NCBI GenBank assembly: GCA_959018155.1 | Contig: CAUEKH010000217.1 | Span: forward strand, 1-5,246 | Origin: an uncultured Hungatella sp. | GTDB taxonomy: Bacteria; Bacillota; Clostridia; Lachnospirales; Lachnospiraceae | Length of the DNA stretch: 5,246 bases | Direction: 5' to 3' | Shown: one piece after another, positions 1-5,246 of the stretch | Position numbering within the stretch: the first letter of the stretch is position 1 | Layout of the letters: the number at the start of each line of letters is the position of its first letter | Notes under the pieces: model-generated | What the model saw: the letters and a program-made list of their open reading frames with translations, nothing else | Database searches by the model: none | What the model was told of the DNA's origin: nothing | Made by a program: the position numbers and the translations under genes

Positions 1-1005
1 GTTTGCTCCGTTGGCCGCTGACCGGCTCATCCAACTTCGGTATTCTATTTCCGGCAGACCGGTGTGACGCCAATCCATCCCCGGACAAGAATGGATAATA
101 CCAAACGGAGCAGGCATATGTTCTGGCAGCGATCCATATTTGGCATTCAGAGTAGGGAGCCAGAATGGCGTAAAATTCTTTTTTCCCTGCGAGAGTACAT
201 CCTGGGCCTCCGCACACAGAATATCCGCAGTAGATGCCCTGGCCTGCAGGTTCTCTCCATACGTCTTAAAGTATAAAATTAATGGAATTCCCGGCGCTGC
301 TCTGTGAATAGTTTCCTGCATCAGCCTCATATTGTCCTGGTAACACAGGGAATCCCAATCCTTTTCAATTCCGGCGATATTTCGTCTGTGTGCAAAAGTA
401 GAGGATATATCTTTGCCCGTCTCTGTCTCCCACTCCATGGGAAGCGCTTTGCCATAAATCTGGCGGTATTTCTCTCTGCATTTATCACAGAAACAAGGTT
501 CATAATTAGGAGCATTTAAGAAAACCCCGTCGAATTCATACCGGTTCAAAGCTTCTGTAAGTACAGGGACCGCCACATTGAAGTTCCTGTAGCCTCCATT
601 TATGCAGGTACTATACAAGATACTCCATGGCCCCGGACGTTCGATTCCATATGCATGGGGCGTCCCATCCGGATTGCGGACAAACCACTGCGGCTTTTGA
701 AGATACACCGAATCCTCCGCCTTGCTGAAATCAAAACGGGCAATCACCCGCACATCTCGTTTATGGCATTCCTGCACGATTTCTCCCATTAAGTCTCGGT
801 CCCCCGGAAGCCATTCGTTTACGTGATGATACGGCACTTTACTTAAATACCACGCATAAATGCCACCCACATTGACCGCCAGTGCATTTCCTCCTAATTC
901 CACCACAGCCTGTGCCAGATTTACTGCTGACATTTTGGGCGTATCCATGACCTGTAAGTTTGTCTGTATCACACGGGTTGACGTTTTCCACCACTGTTCT
1001 TTCAT
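1..1005 (-). CDS. Putative glycoside hydrolase, GHL6-like TIM barrel (3' end cut by window)
   Basis: The frame is open for 335 codons from the ATG at 1005-1003 to base 1 with no stop, so the C-terminus lies outside the window. The start is supported by AGGAG at 1017-1013, 7 bases upstream. The N-terminus (MKEQWWKTST) has no signal peptide or membrane segment, so the enzyme is probably cytoplasmic. Visible landmarks are a barrel-like strand NALAVNVGGIYAWY (40-53), the strand VRVIARFDFS (85-94), PQWFVRNPDGTP (about 105-116), and YEFDGVFLN (156-164) followed at once by a CFCDKC cysteine cluster (Cys171, Cys173, Cys176) and then YGKALP. From memory, this order matches the 'hypothetical glycosyl hydrolase 6' group, which is related to GH29/GH42-type barrels and often carries a C-terminal beta-galactosidase trimerisation-like domain. 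Asp159 and Asp92 are candidate catalytic residues by position only. Substrate is unknown; galactoside, fucoside or another glycoside are all possible. It is the last visible gene of the unit, 30 bases after the dehydrogenase gene. Confidence 0.75.
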   Translation of the reverse strand, partial: MKEQWWKTSTRVIQTNLQVMDTPKMSAVNLAQAVVELGGNALAVNVGGIYAWYLSKVPYHHVNEWLPGDRDLMGEIVQECHKRDVRVIARFDFSKAEDSVYLQKPQWFVRNPDGTPHAYGIERPGPWSILYSTCINGGYRNFNVAVPVLTEALNRYEFDGVFLNAPNYEPCFCDKCREKYRQIYGKALPMEWETETGKDISSTFAHRRNIAGIEKDWDSLCYQDNMRLMQETIHRAAPGIPLILYFKTYGENLQARASTADILCAEAQDVLSQGKKNFTPFWLPTLNAKYGSLPEHMPAPFGIIHSCPGMDWRHTGLPEIEYRSWMSRSAANGAN

Positions 1006-1012
1006 ATGATCG

Positions 1013-1017
1013 CTCCT
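1013..1017 (-). promoter_or_regulatory. Ribosome binding site of the GHL6-like gene
   Basis: AGGAG on the minus strand, 7 bases before the ATG at 1005. It lies in the 30-base gap after the dehydrogenase stop and fixes the start of a gene whose 3' end is missing. The gap has no hairpin that would suggest a terminator. Confidence 0.75.
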
Positions 1018-1029
1018 AATGGGCTCTGT

Positions 1030-1038
1030 TTATTATTA
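1030..1038 (-). other. Three tandem in-frame stop codons ending the dehydrogenase gene
   Basis: The dehydrogenase reading frame ends in TAATAATAA on the minus strand: the annotated stop at 1038-1036 is followed in frame by two more TAA codons. This would prevent read-through into the next gene. It may simply be chance in an AT-rich gap. Confidence 0.6.
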
Positions 1039-1869
1039 CCGAATTTCTTTTTCACTTAAATTAAGCGGTGTTATCTCCAATGGAGCAATCAAAGCGGGAC
1101 GAGCCTGTACACTAAGTCCCCCATCTATAGCTATAATCTGACCTGTTATGTATGAGGACTCCGGACTTGCCAGGAACAGTGCAAGGTCCGCTACATCCTC
1201 GGGAGTCCCCTGTCTGGTAATCGGTGTAGCAAAGTCTTTCGGGTCTCTGGCTGCAGCCTTTTCAGGATCCATCTTAGGTACACAAAAGCCCAGAATCGAT
1301 GCCGGAGCAATCGCATTAACTGTAATGTCAAAAGGTGCCAGTTCCAAAGCCAGAGCGCGGGTCAGTGTTTCAATTGCCCCCTTGCTGCTGTCATATGCCA
1401 GGAGTTGACGATGCGGCTGTTTCGCACCAACAGAAGAGAAATTAATCAGGCTGCCCTTTTCCCCGGCTTTTACCATCTCCCGCGCAGCCCTGGTGCAGGT
1501 ATAGTATACAGAAAATAAATTAATGCGAAGGTTCTCCTCCCAGAAATCCGATGTATACTGCAGTGCAGGACGGGGATTGGTTACCGCCGCATTATTCACA
1601 ACAATATTCACCTTTCCAAATTCACCAATCGCATGGTCAAACATGGCTTCCACCTGGTCTTCATAACTGACATCAGCCAGATATTTAGCTACCTTTCCGC
1701 CTTTCGCCACCTTTTTTACCTCTTGATAAACCGCTTCCAACGTCTTAGGGTCACGTGTGTTTACCAGCACATCCGCGCCCTCCTCTGCCAATCTCATCGC
1801 GATGGCTCGCCCGATACCGCGGGCGGCTCCTGTTACAATCGCTGATCTTCCACTCACTCTGTCTGCCAT
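1036..1869 (-). CDS. Short-chain dehydrogenase/reductase (classical SDR family)
   Basis: A complete 277-residue NAD(P)(H)-dependent oxidoreductase with a Rossmann fold. It shows the cofactor glycine motif TGAARGIG (13-20), the acidic adenine-binding DV (66-67), NNAA (92-95) in place of the common NNAG, Asn117 of the catalytic tetrad, Ser146, and Tyr159 with Lys163 (YDSSK). All catalytic residues are present. The end of the second strand reads NTR (37-39), with no acidic residue at the usual NAD-selecting position. This leans towards NADP(H), but that is inference. The C-terminal IDGG (248-251) is typical, and a further 26 residues follow it, about 20 more than most classical members. No signal peptide is present, so it is cytoplasmic. 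Starts at ATG 1869, with AAGGAG at 1886-1881. Close relatives in the family act on sugars, polyols, acyl-ACP or steroids, so the substrate cannot be named. Its place in a glycoside-use unit favours a released sugar or an aglycone hydroxyl/keto group. Confidence 0.93.
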   Translation of the reverse strand: MADRVSGRSAIVTGAARGIGRAIAMRLAEEGADVLVNTRDPKTLEAVYQEVKKVAKGGKVAKYLADVSYEDQVEAMFDHAIGEFGKVNIVVNNAAVTNPRPALQYTSDFWEENLRINLFSVYYTCTRAAREMVKAGEKGSLINFSSVGAKQPHRQLLAYDSSKGAIETLTRALALELAPFDITVNAIAPASILGFCVPKMDPEKAAARDPKDFATPITRQGTPEDVADLALFLASPESSYITGQIIAIDGGLSVQARPALIAPLEITPLNLSEKEIR

Positions 1870-1880
1870 ATTTTTTTACA

Positions 1881-1886
1881 CTCCTT
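1881..1886 (-). promoter_or_regulatory. Ribosome binding site of the SDR gene
   Basis: AAGGAG on the minus strand, directly after the stop of the metallo-hydrolase gene (TAA at 1889-1887). The spacing to the ATG at 1869 is 11 bases, slightly long, across an A-rich stretch. The site fills most of the 17-base gap, which leaves no room for a separate promoter and supports co-transcription. Confidence 0.7.
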
Positions 1887-2621
1887 TTAAGAAAATGGTT
1901 TTAGATTCGGTCGCTGAGTCACTTCGAAATCCCACAGCGCCTTATCAATATGTTTCTGTCCATTCCGTAACGTCCACATGAGATGAGATGGAAACAGTCC
2001 ATCTGTACCGCGTCCTTCCAGGCGTTTAAGTCCTTCATAATAATGTTCAAAATCAGAAAACGGTGCTGTCAAAACACTGACAAATCCCTGATAAAAAACC
2101 TCATCTCCTGTAAACAAATTTCGCTGTCCGTCTATTTCTACCTCATAACTGGTGGACCCCGCGGTATGCCCTGGAGTCATCAAAGCAGTAATCTTTAAAT
2201 TCCCCACCTGTATAACTTCATTATCTTCCATGATATGGTCAGCTCTGCAGCGCGCCATTTCAGCAAATTGCTGATATTTGCCATTCTCAGCGCGAACTCC
2301 CAGTGTTTCCAGCAATCCATACTCCATTACCTGTGCTTCAAACTTGCTTGCCATAATACGGATTTCCATATGCTCCTGAAACCACGAACAGCCATTGGCA
2401 TGGTCTGGATGGGCATGAGTCAGAAGTAAATACCGCAGCTTACCGATATCCAGGCCATCCTTCTCCATTTGTTTAAGAATGGCCTGGGGATTCCTGGCAA
2501 GCCCACAGTCGATCAGTGCCAACTCACTGCCCCCATCCAGTACATAACAGTGACAGTCCCCCTCACTGGTGAGACCGAAGGCTCCGCTTCCGCATAAATG
2601 AATCCTTCGTGTCAATTCCAT
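1887..2621 (-). CDS. Metallo-beta-lactamase-fold hydrolase
   Basis: A complete 244-residue protein of the metallo-beta-lactamase fold superfamily. The signature HAHPDH gives His69, His71, Asp73 and His74. The remaining metal ligands are also present: His152 in TPGHTAGS, Asp173 in LFTGDE, and His213 in PSHL. The full set for a two-metal site is therefore intact, and the enzyme is expected to be active. The N-terminal strands (GSGAFGL 11-17, YVLDGG 26-31, LALIDCG 34-40) are typical of the fold. The length fits a single-domain lactonase or glyoxalase-II-like member. It has no added domain and no signal peptide, so it is cytoplasmic and not a secreted beta-lactamase. Known relatives hydrolyse lactones, thioesters, phosphodiesters or sulfate esters. 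In this unit, next to a dehydrogenase and glycosidases, a lactone or ester derived from the imported glycoside is a plausible substrate (inference). The start ATG at 2621 is 2 bases after the binding-protein stop, so translation is probably coupled. Confidence 0.93.
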   Translation of the reverse strand: MELTRRIHLCGSGAFGLTSEGDCHCYVLDGGSELALIDCGLARNPQAILKQMEKDGLDIGKLRYLLLTHAHPDHANGCSWFQEHMEIRIMASKFEAQVMEYGLLETLGVRAENGKYQQFAEMARCRADHIMEDNEVIQVGNLKITALMTPGHTAGSTSYEVEIDGQRNLFTGDEVFYQGFVSVLTAPFSDFEHYYEGLKRLEGRGTDGLFPSHLMWTLRNGQKHIDKALWDFEVTQRPNLKPFS

Positions 2622-2623
2622 GC

Positions 2624-3925
2624 TTAATTCCTCTCAAAATTCTTGATAAAATCCGGATTTGCCTCCAACAGACGCTGGTGCTGGGTATCCCATTCATTCA
2701 ACACGTTTTCCACGCTTTCGCCCATATACCATTTCTGAGTTATCTCCTTCATCACGTCCTTGATACCAGGTACCCAGATCAAATCAGCATGCGCCATCTT
2801 CTTATCACTGTCAAACCATTCACGGCAAGGCTCCAGACAATTGTCAGGAAGCTTCTCTGCGCCAACCGCTGCCGGCATGACTTTTCCTTCAACGGCCATA
2901 ATATTGCTGCTCTCCGGCAGTAAAAATTCTGTAACAAGAGCACGAACCTCATCAGGATGATCACTGGAATTCACTACGTTCAGAGCAATCGCCTGGCCAC
3001 AGTTAAAGGTTCTCTCCTGTTCCTTGTCCTGGAGCACGGTAGGCACCATCACAAAGTCAAATTCTTCTCCTCCAAGTTCCCTCATACGGGTAATCTCGCT
3101 GCCGTGGGCAACCCAGAATGCACCTTCTCCCCGAATAAAACGTTTGATCGCCTCATCATCGTCCACTCCCAGTGCATCCTCTGATACATATGCTTTAAGT
3201 TGCCCATATTTATTAAACATTTCCTGAAAGATCTCATCTGTAAATTTTAGTTCTCCATCCAGCATCTGCTCATAATAGTCAGGATTTTCATGACTGATTA
3301 CGCAGGCCAGATATTGGAAATCAAACTGTGCCACATTATTAATGCTCTTACCTGCCAGAATCATAGGGTTTTCCAGCCCTTGTTCCCGTAAGTTCTGGCA
3401 TGCCTCCATCAACTCCTGGAAATTAGTGGGTATTTCTATCTCAGGATACTTCGCCAGGACCTCCCTGTTGACAAACAGACCAGTGTATTCGTAGCGCATT
3501 GGCACTCCATATATTTTTCCATTAAGCGAATTGAATGGCTTGTCCTTTTCATAAACAGATTCCATATATGGCTCATTGGTAATATCCTTTAAAAGTCCTG
3601 CCTGTGCAAACTCACGTACACGGGTTCCTGCCTGGAACATGTAGAGATCTGGTTCCTCACCTGCGGCAAATTTTGCTTTAAGCGTGGTGATAAATGTATC
3701 CAGGGCCGGTACTGACGTAATTTCAACAACAACGTTCGGATTCTTTTTCATATAATTTTCAACAATATGACGCTCAGCCTCCAACACTTTGCCGTCAGCC
3801 AGGGTCATATACTGCAAAGTTACCTTCTCCGCCTCAACTGGTTGTGGGGCCGGAGCCGATTTTGCGCAGCCTGCAAGGGCAGCAGTCATACAAATGACAG
3901 TTAAAAAAGTTATGATTTTCTTCAT
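2624..3925 (-). CDS. Extracellular solute-binding lipoprotein of a sugar ABC transporter
   Basis: A complete 433-residue family 1 type binding protein, as used by CUT1 carbohydrate importers. It captures the substrate at the outer face of the membrane and delivers it to permeases. The N-terminus has a lysine pair (MKK), a hydrophobic core, and the lipobox LAGC with Cys20 as the lipidated residue. A short Ala/Pro linker follows. The mature part opens with a beta strand (VTLQYM, 35-40), then a helix and KKNPNVVVEI (60-69), GEEPDLYMF (89-97) and KIYGVPMRYEYTGLFVN (137-153). All are typical of this family. Later landmarks are a P-T-x-F-x-E-L segment (PTNFQEL) and a C-terminal stretch with CGQAIALN and MPAA. 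The length is normal. No permease or ATPase gene is adjacent within the window, which is unusual; these could lie upstream of the GH42 gene or downstream of position 1. The start ATG at 3925 has a perfect AGGAGG 9 bases upstream. The ligand is probably an oligosaccharide or glycoside (inference). Confidence 0.93.
   Translation of the reverse strand: MKKIITFLTVICMTAALAGCAKSAPAPQPVEAEKVTLQYMTLADGKVLEAERHIVENYMKKNPNVVVEITSVPALDTFITTLKAKFAAGEEPDLYMFQAGTRVREFAQAGLLKDITNEPYMESVYEKDKPFNSLNGKIYGVPMRYEYTGLFVNREVLAKYPEIEIPTNFQELMEACQNLREQGLENPMILAGKSINNVAQFDFQYLACVISHENPDYYEQMLDGELKFTDEIFQEMFNKYGQLKAYVSEDALGVDDDEAIKRFIRGEGAFWVAHGSEITRMRELGGEEFDFVMVPTVLQDKEQERTFNCGQAIALNVVNSSDHPDEVRALVTEFLLPESSNIMAVEGKVMPAAVGAEKLPDNCLEPCREWFDSDKKMAHADLIWVPGIKDVMKEITQKWYMGESVENVLNEWDTQHQRLLEANPDFIKNFERN
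2630..2635 (-). promoter_or_regulatory. Ribosome binding site of the metallo-hydrolase gene, inside the upstream coding end
   Basis: GAGAGG on the minus strand, 8 bases before the ATG at 2621. It is formed by the Glu-Arg codons near the end of the binding-protein gene (FERN, then TAA). It is weaker than the other sites of the unit. Because it lies within translated sequence and the stop-to-start gap is 2 bases, translation is probably coupled. Confidence 0.6.
3866..3925 (-). other. Lipoprotein signal peptide and lipobox of the binding protein
   Basis: The first 20 codons encode MKKIIT, a hydrophobic core, and the lipobox LAGC. Cleavage is expected before Cys20 (codon at 3868-3866). This anchors the mature protein to the outer face of the cytoplasmic membrane, as expected for a binding protein in a Gram-positive cell. 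Confidence 0.9.
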
Positions 3926-3931
3926 TATTTT

Positions 3932-5246
3932 TTACCTCCTCTTATTCTTCAGTTTCATCACAATTGCATTTCGTCCTTCCAGTTCAGCCTGAATCTCCCC
4001 ATTTTTTACAGTGAGTGTGCCGCCCTGCCAGTATATTTTTTCGACCTCATCAAATTCATATTGTCCCTCAAGTCTTATTCTGGTATTCTGAGCGGAATGC
4101 TCTCCATTAATCAGCCATAAAAAAAGAGCCTCTCCGTATGTCTGAATGCGGGCACACACCTTCGGATTTTCACAACTGGTATGTGCTTTTAGCTTCATTA
4201 TCCCGGCAATCCACCGAAATAAATCCTTCTGCTCGTCACACGGATGATTACTATATCCCAACGCCGGACTGGTCCCAATTAAAAATGCTTTTCCAAGTCC
4301 ATACCTGTTCTCCGCCGCCAGCGTTCGATTATTCTTACCTTCCAGAAGCTCACTGGCTCCCTCCAGCCTGTAGCTCTGAAGGTATTCCCCTCCATAGAAA
4401 AAACGTTCTTTCCATGAAAACTGTTCATCCTGCAGAATATCCTGAGTAAATTCTACATCACATTCTTTCACGCCAAATACCTTATCCAGTCCAAGATTAG
4501 GCTGAACTGTTCCGGCGCTGCAATATCCGTCCAAATACCCGGGACAGCCTTCACTGAACAGGATTCCTCCCTTTAAGATCCAGGCATCAATCTTCTCTGC
4601 CGTTAATTTATCCATCATAACTGGAATTGGTAAATAAACTTTCTGATACCGCTCCAGATCATCAATATGGACAAAGTCAGGCTGATATCCTAAATCAAAG
4701 AACCCGCGATAAGCGCCTGTCACTGCTGCTGCATAACTGTCTTCAGCCCCAAATCGTGAGAGCAGAAAGGTCCCTCTCTGTGTCTCAGGTAATATTAGTA
4801 TTCCAATTTCTCCCTGAACCGGAGATGCAGCCATAAGTTCCTGCTGTTCAGATGCATTGGCCCATTTAGCCAGTACAGCAGTCATTTCAGAGCGTGGAGT
4901 CGGCGCTCCGTCCATACCATATGCCCCGAAAGCTCCAAACAATGGGCCATCCAGCAGTGGTCTCCACCTCGGACACAGGATTCCCCTGGCCCCTCCGGCC
5001 AGGCTGGTAAGATTCCATTGCCGGATATCCTCAGGCTCCGTAATTCTACCGTCCTCACGTGGTCTTCCTGTCACCTGTGGCTGATACCAGAGCGGTCCAC
5101 CCTGGGATTCCGCATGCCAGAACTGCTTTCCCCTGGCTCCAGACCTTGTCAAGTCCAAGGCGCTCCATTGTTTATATGCTTCATTTCCTTTACGGCTCTG
5201 TACAAAGGTAAGACCATACACCTCTACGTTTTCTCCTGCCAGCCAC
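3932..5246 (-). CDS. GH42-type beta-galactosidase, C-terminal part (5' end cut by window)
   Basis: The frame is open from the right edge to the TAA at 3934-3932. A GTG at 5221 could be read as a start, but the frame stays open upstream of it (residues LAGENVE precede) and the domain is clearly incomplete there, so the true start lies beyond 5246. Counting from that GTG, FWHAESQGGPLW (34-45) matches the GH42 segment that carries the catalytic nucleophile, here Glu38 (codon 5110-5108). RQWNLTSLAGGARGI (67-81) and a PRWRP motif (84-88) followed by GMDGAPTPR (102-110) match the end of the GH42 barrel. From about 137 (GEIGILILPE) a trimerisation (A4-type) domain begins, containing YAAAVTGAYRGFFDLGY and LKGGILFSEG. 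A beta-rich C-terminal domain follows to VMKLKNKRR. GH42 enzymes usually have about 650-700 residues, so roughly the last 440 are visible. The expected activity is hydrolysis of terminal beta-galactosides, probably in the cytoplasm; the acid/base residue and N-terminus are not visible. The gene ends 6 bases before the binding-protein gene. Confidence 0.88.
   Translation of the reverse strand, partial: WLAGENVEVYGLTFVQSRKGNEAYKQWSALDLTRSGARGKQFWHAESQGGPLWYQPQVTGRPREDGRITEPEDIRQWNLTSLAGGARGILCPRWRPLLDGPLFGAFGAYGMDGAPTPRSEMTAVLAKWANASEQQELMAASPVQGEIGILILPETQRGTFLLSRFGAEDSYAAAVTGAYRGFFDLGYQPDFVHIDDLERYQKVYLPIPVMMDKLTAEKIDAWILKGGILFSEGCPGYLDGYCSAGTVQPNLGLDKVFGVKECDVEFTQDILQDEQFSWKERFFYGGEYLQSYRLEGASELLEGKNNRTLAAENRYGLGKAFLIGTSPALGYSNHPCDEQKDLFRWIAGIMKLKAHTSCENPKVCARIQTYGEALFLWLINGEHSAQNTRIRLEGQYEFDEVEKIYWQGGTLTVKNGEIQAELEGRNAIVMKLKNKRR
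3935..3940 (-). promoter_or_regulatory. Perfect Shine-Dalgarno fused to the GH42 stop codon
   Basis: AGGAGG on the minus strand is formed by the last two Arg codons of the GH42 gene and runs directly into its TAA stop. It sits 9 bases before the binding-protein ATG at 3925. The arrangement lets terminating ribosomes restart on the next gene. Since binding proteins are needed in excess over the enzyme, a strong site here makes sense. Confidence 0.85.

Larger units (their letters stand above)
1..5246 (-). other. Probable single glycoside-utilisation transcription unit
   Basis: Five co-directional genes with gaps of 6, 2, 17 and 30 bases, three of which contain or overlap a ribosome binding site of the next gene. 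No terminator-like hairpin was seen in the gaps. Order of transcription: GH42 enzyme, binding lipoprotein, metallo-hydrolase, dehydrogenase, GHL6-like hydrolase. The unit is open at both ends, so the promoter and possibly a regulator and the transport permeases are outside. Confidence 0.75.

Noticed and set aside
327..515. A 62-codon minus-strand frame inside the GHL6-like gene
   Set aside because: It is in a different frame from the continuous 335-codon frame that carries the glycosidase motifs and has no supporting signals.
1006..1035. Possible terminator or promoter between the dehydrogenase and the GHL6-like gene
   Set aside because: The 30 bases contain tandem stop codons and a ribosome binding site, with no inverted repeat followed by a T-run and no convincing -35/-10 pair.
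1887..2621. Antibiotic resistance beta-lactamase
   Set aside because: The protein has the fold and metal ligands but no signal peptide, and it is embedded in a glycoside-use unit. The superfamily is broad and most members do not act on beta-lactams.
2609..2923. A 104-codon plus-strand open frame antisense to the binding-protein gene
   Set aside because: It overlaps the conserved C-terminal part of the binding protein and the metallo-hydrolase start, and shows no domain pattern. It is best read as a shadow.
4138..4449. A 103-codon plus-strand open frame antisense to the GH42 gene
   Set aside because: It lies wholly within a well-supported gene on the other strand, has no recognisable domain or clear ribosome binding site, and its Ser/Pro/His-rich composition is typical of a shadow frame.
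3932..5221. GTG at 5221 as the true start of the GH42 protein
   Set aside because: The frame continues open to the window edge with family-like residues, and starting at GTG would remove most of the catalytic barrel including the acid/base residue. The gene is cut by the window and not truncated in the genome as far as can be seen.

Overview
The window carries five protein-coding genes, all on the minus strand, packed head to tail with gaps of 6, 2, 17 and 30 bases. They look like one transcription unit running from right to left. The genes at both edges are cut by the window: the upstream one lacks its start and the downstream one lacks its stop. I see no RNA gene, mobile element, CRISPR array or long repeat. 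No intergenic space is large enough for an obvious internal promoter or terminator. The promoter, any regulator and any transport permeases must lie outside the window.

In transcription order the genes are: (1) the C-terminal part of a GH42-type beta-galactosidase (3932-5246, 5' end missing); (2) a lipoprotein solute-binding protein of an ABC sugar importer (2624-3925); (3) a metallo-beta-lactamase-fold hydrolase with a complete dinuclear metal site (1887-2621); (4) a classical short-chain dehydrogenase/reductase (1036-1869); (5) the N-terminal 335 residues of a putative TIM-barrel glycoside hydrolase resembling the 'hypothetical glycosyl hydrolase 6' (GHL6) type (1-1005, 3' end missing).

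The host is most likely a Gram-positive anaerobe of the Clostridia, plausibly Lachnospiraceae. This rests on strong AGGAGG-type Shine-Dalgarno sites before the genes, a lipobox-type binding protein, moderate GC judged by eye, and the gene families themselves. It is an inference, not a demonstrated assignment.

Read together, the genes suggest capture of a glycoside at the cell surface, import, and processing in the cytoplasm. The GHL6-like protein shows no signal peptide, and the start of the GH42 protein is not visible. The two hydrolase-type proteins would act on glycosidic bonds. The dehydrogenase and the metallo-hydrolase would then act on the released sugar or the aglycone. A sugar dehydrogenase plus lactonase pair is one possibility, and aglycone modification is another. 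The substrate cannot be read from the sequence. The unusual point is the mixture: two different putative glycosidases bracket a binding protein, a metallo-hydrolase and an oxidoreductase, with no permease between them.
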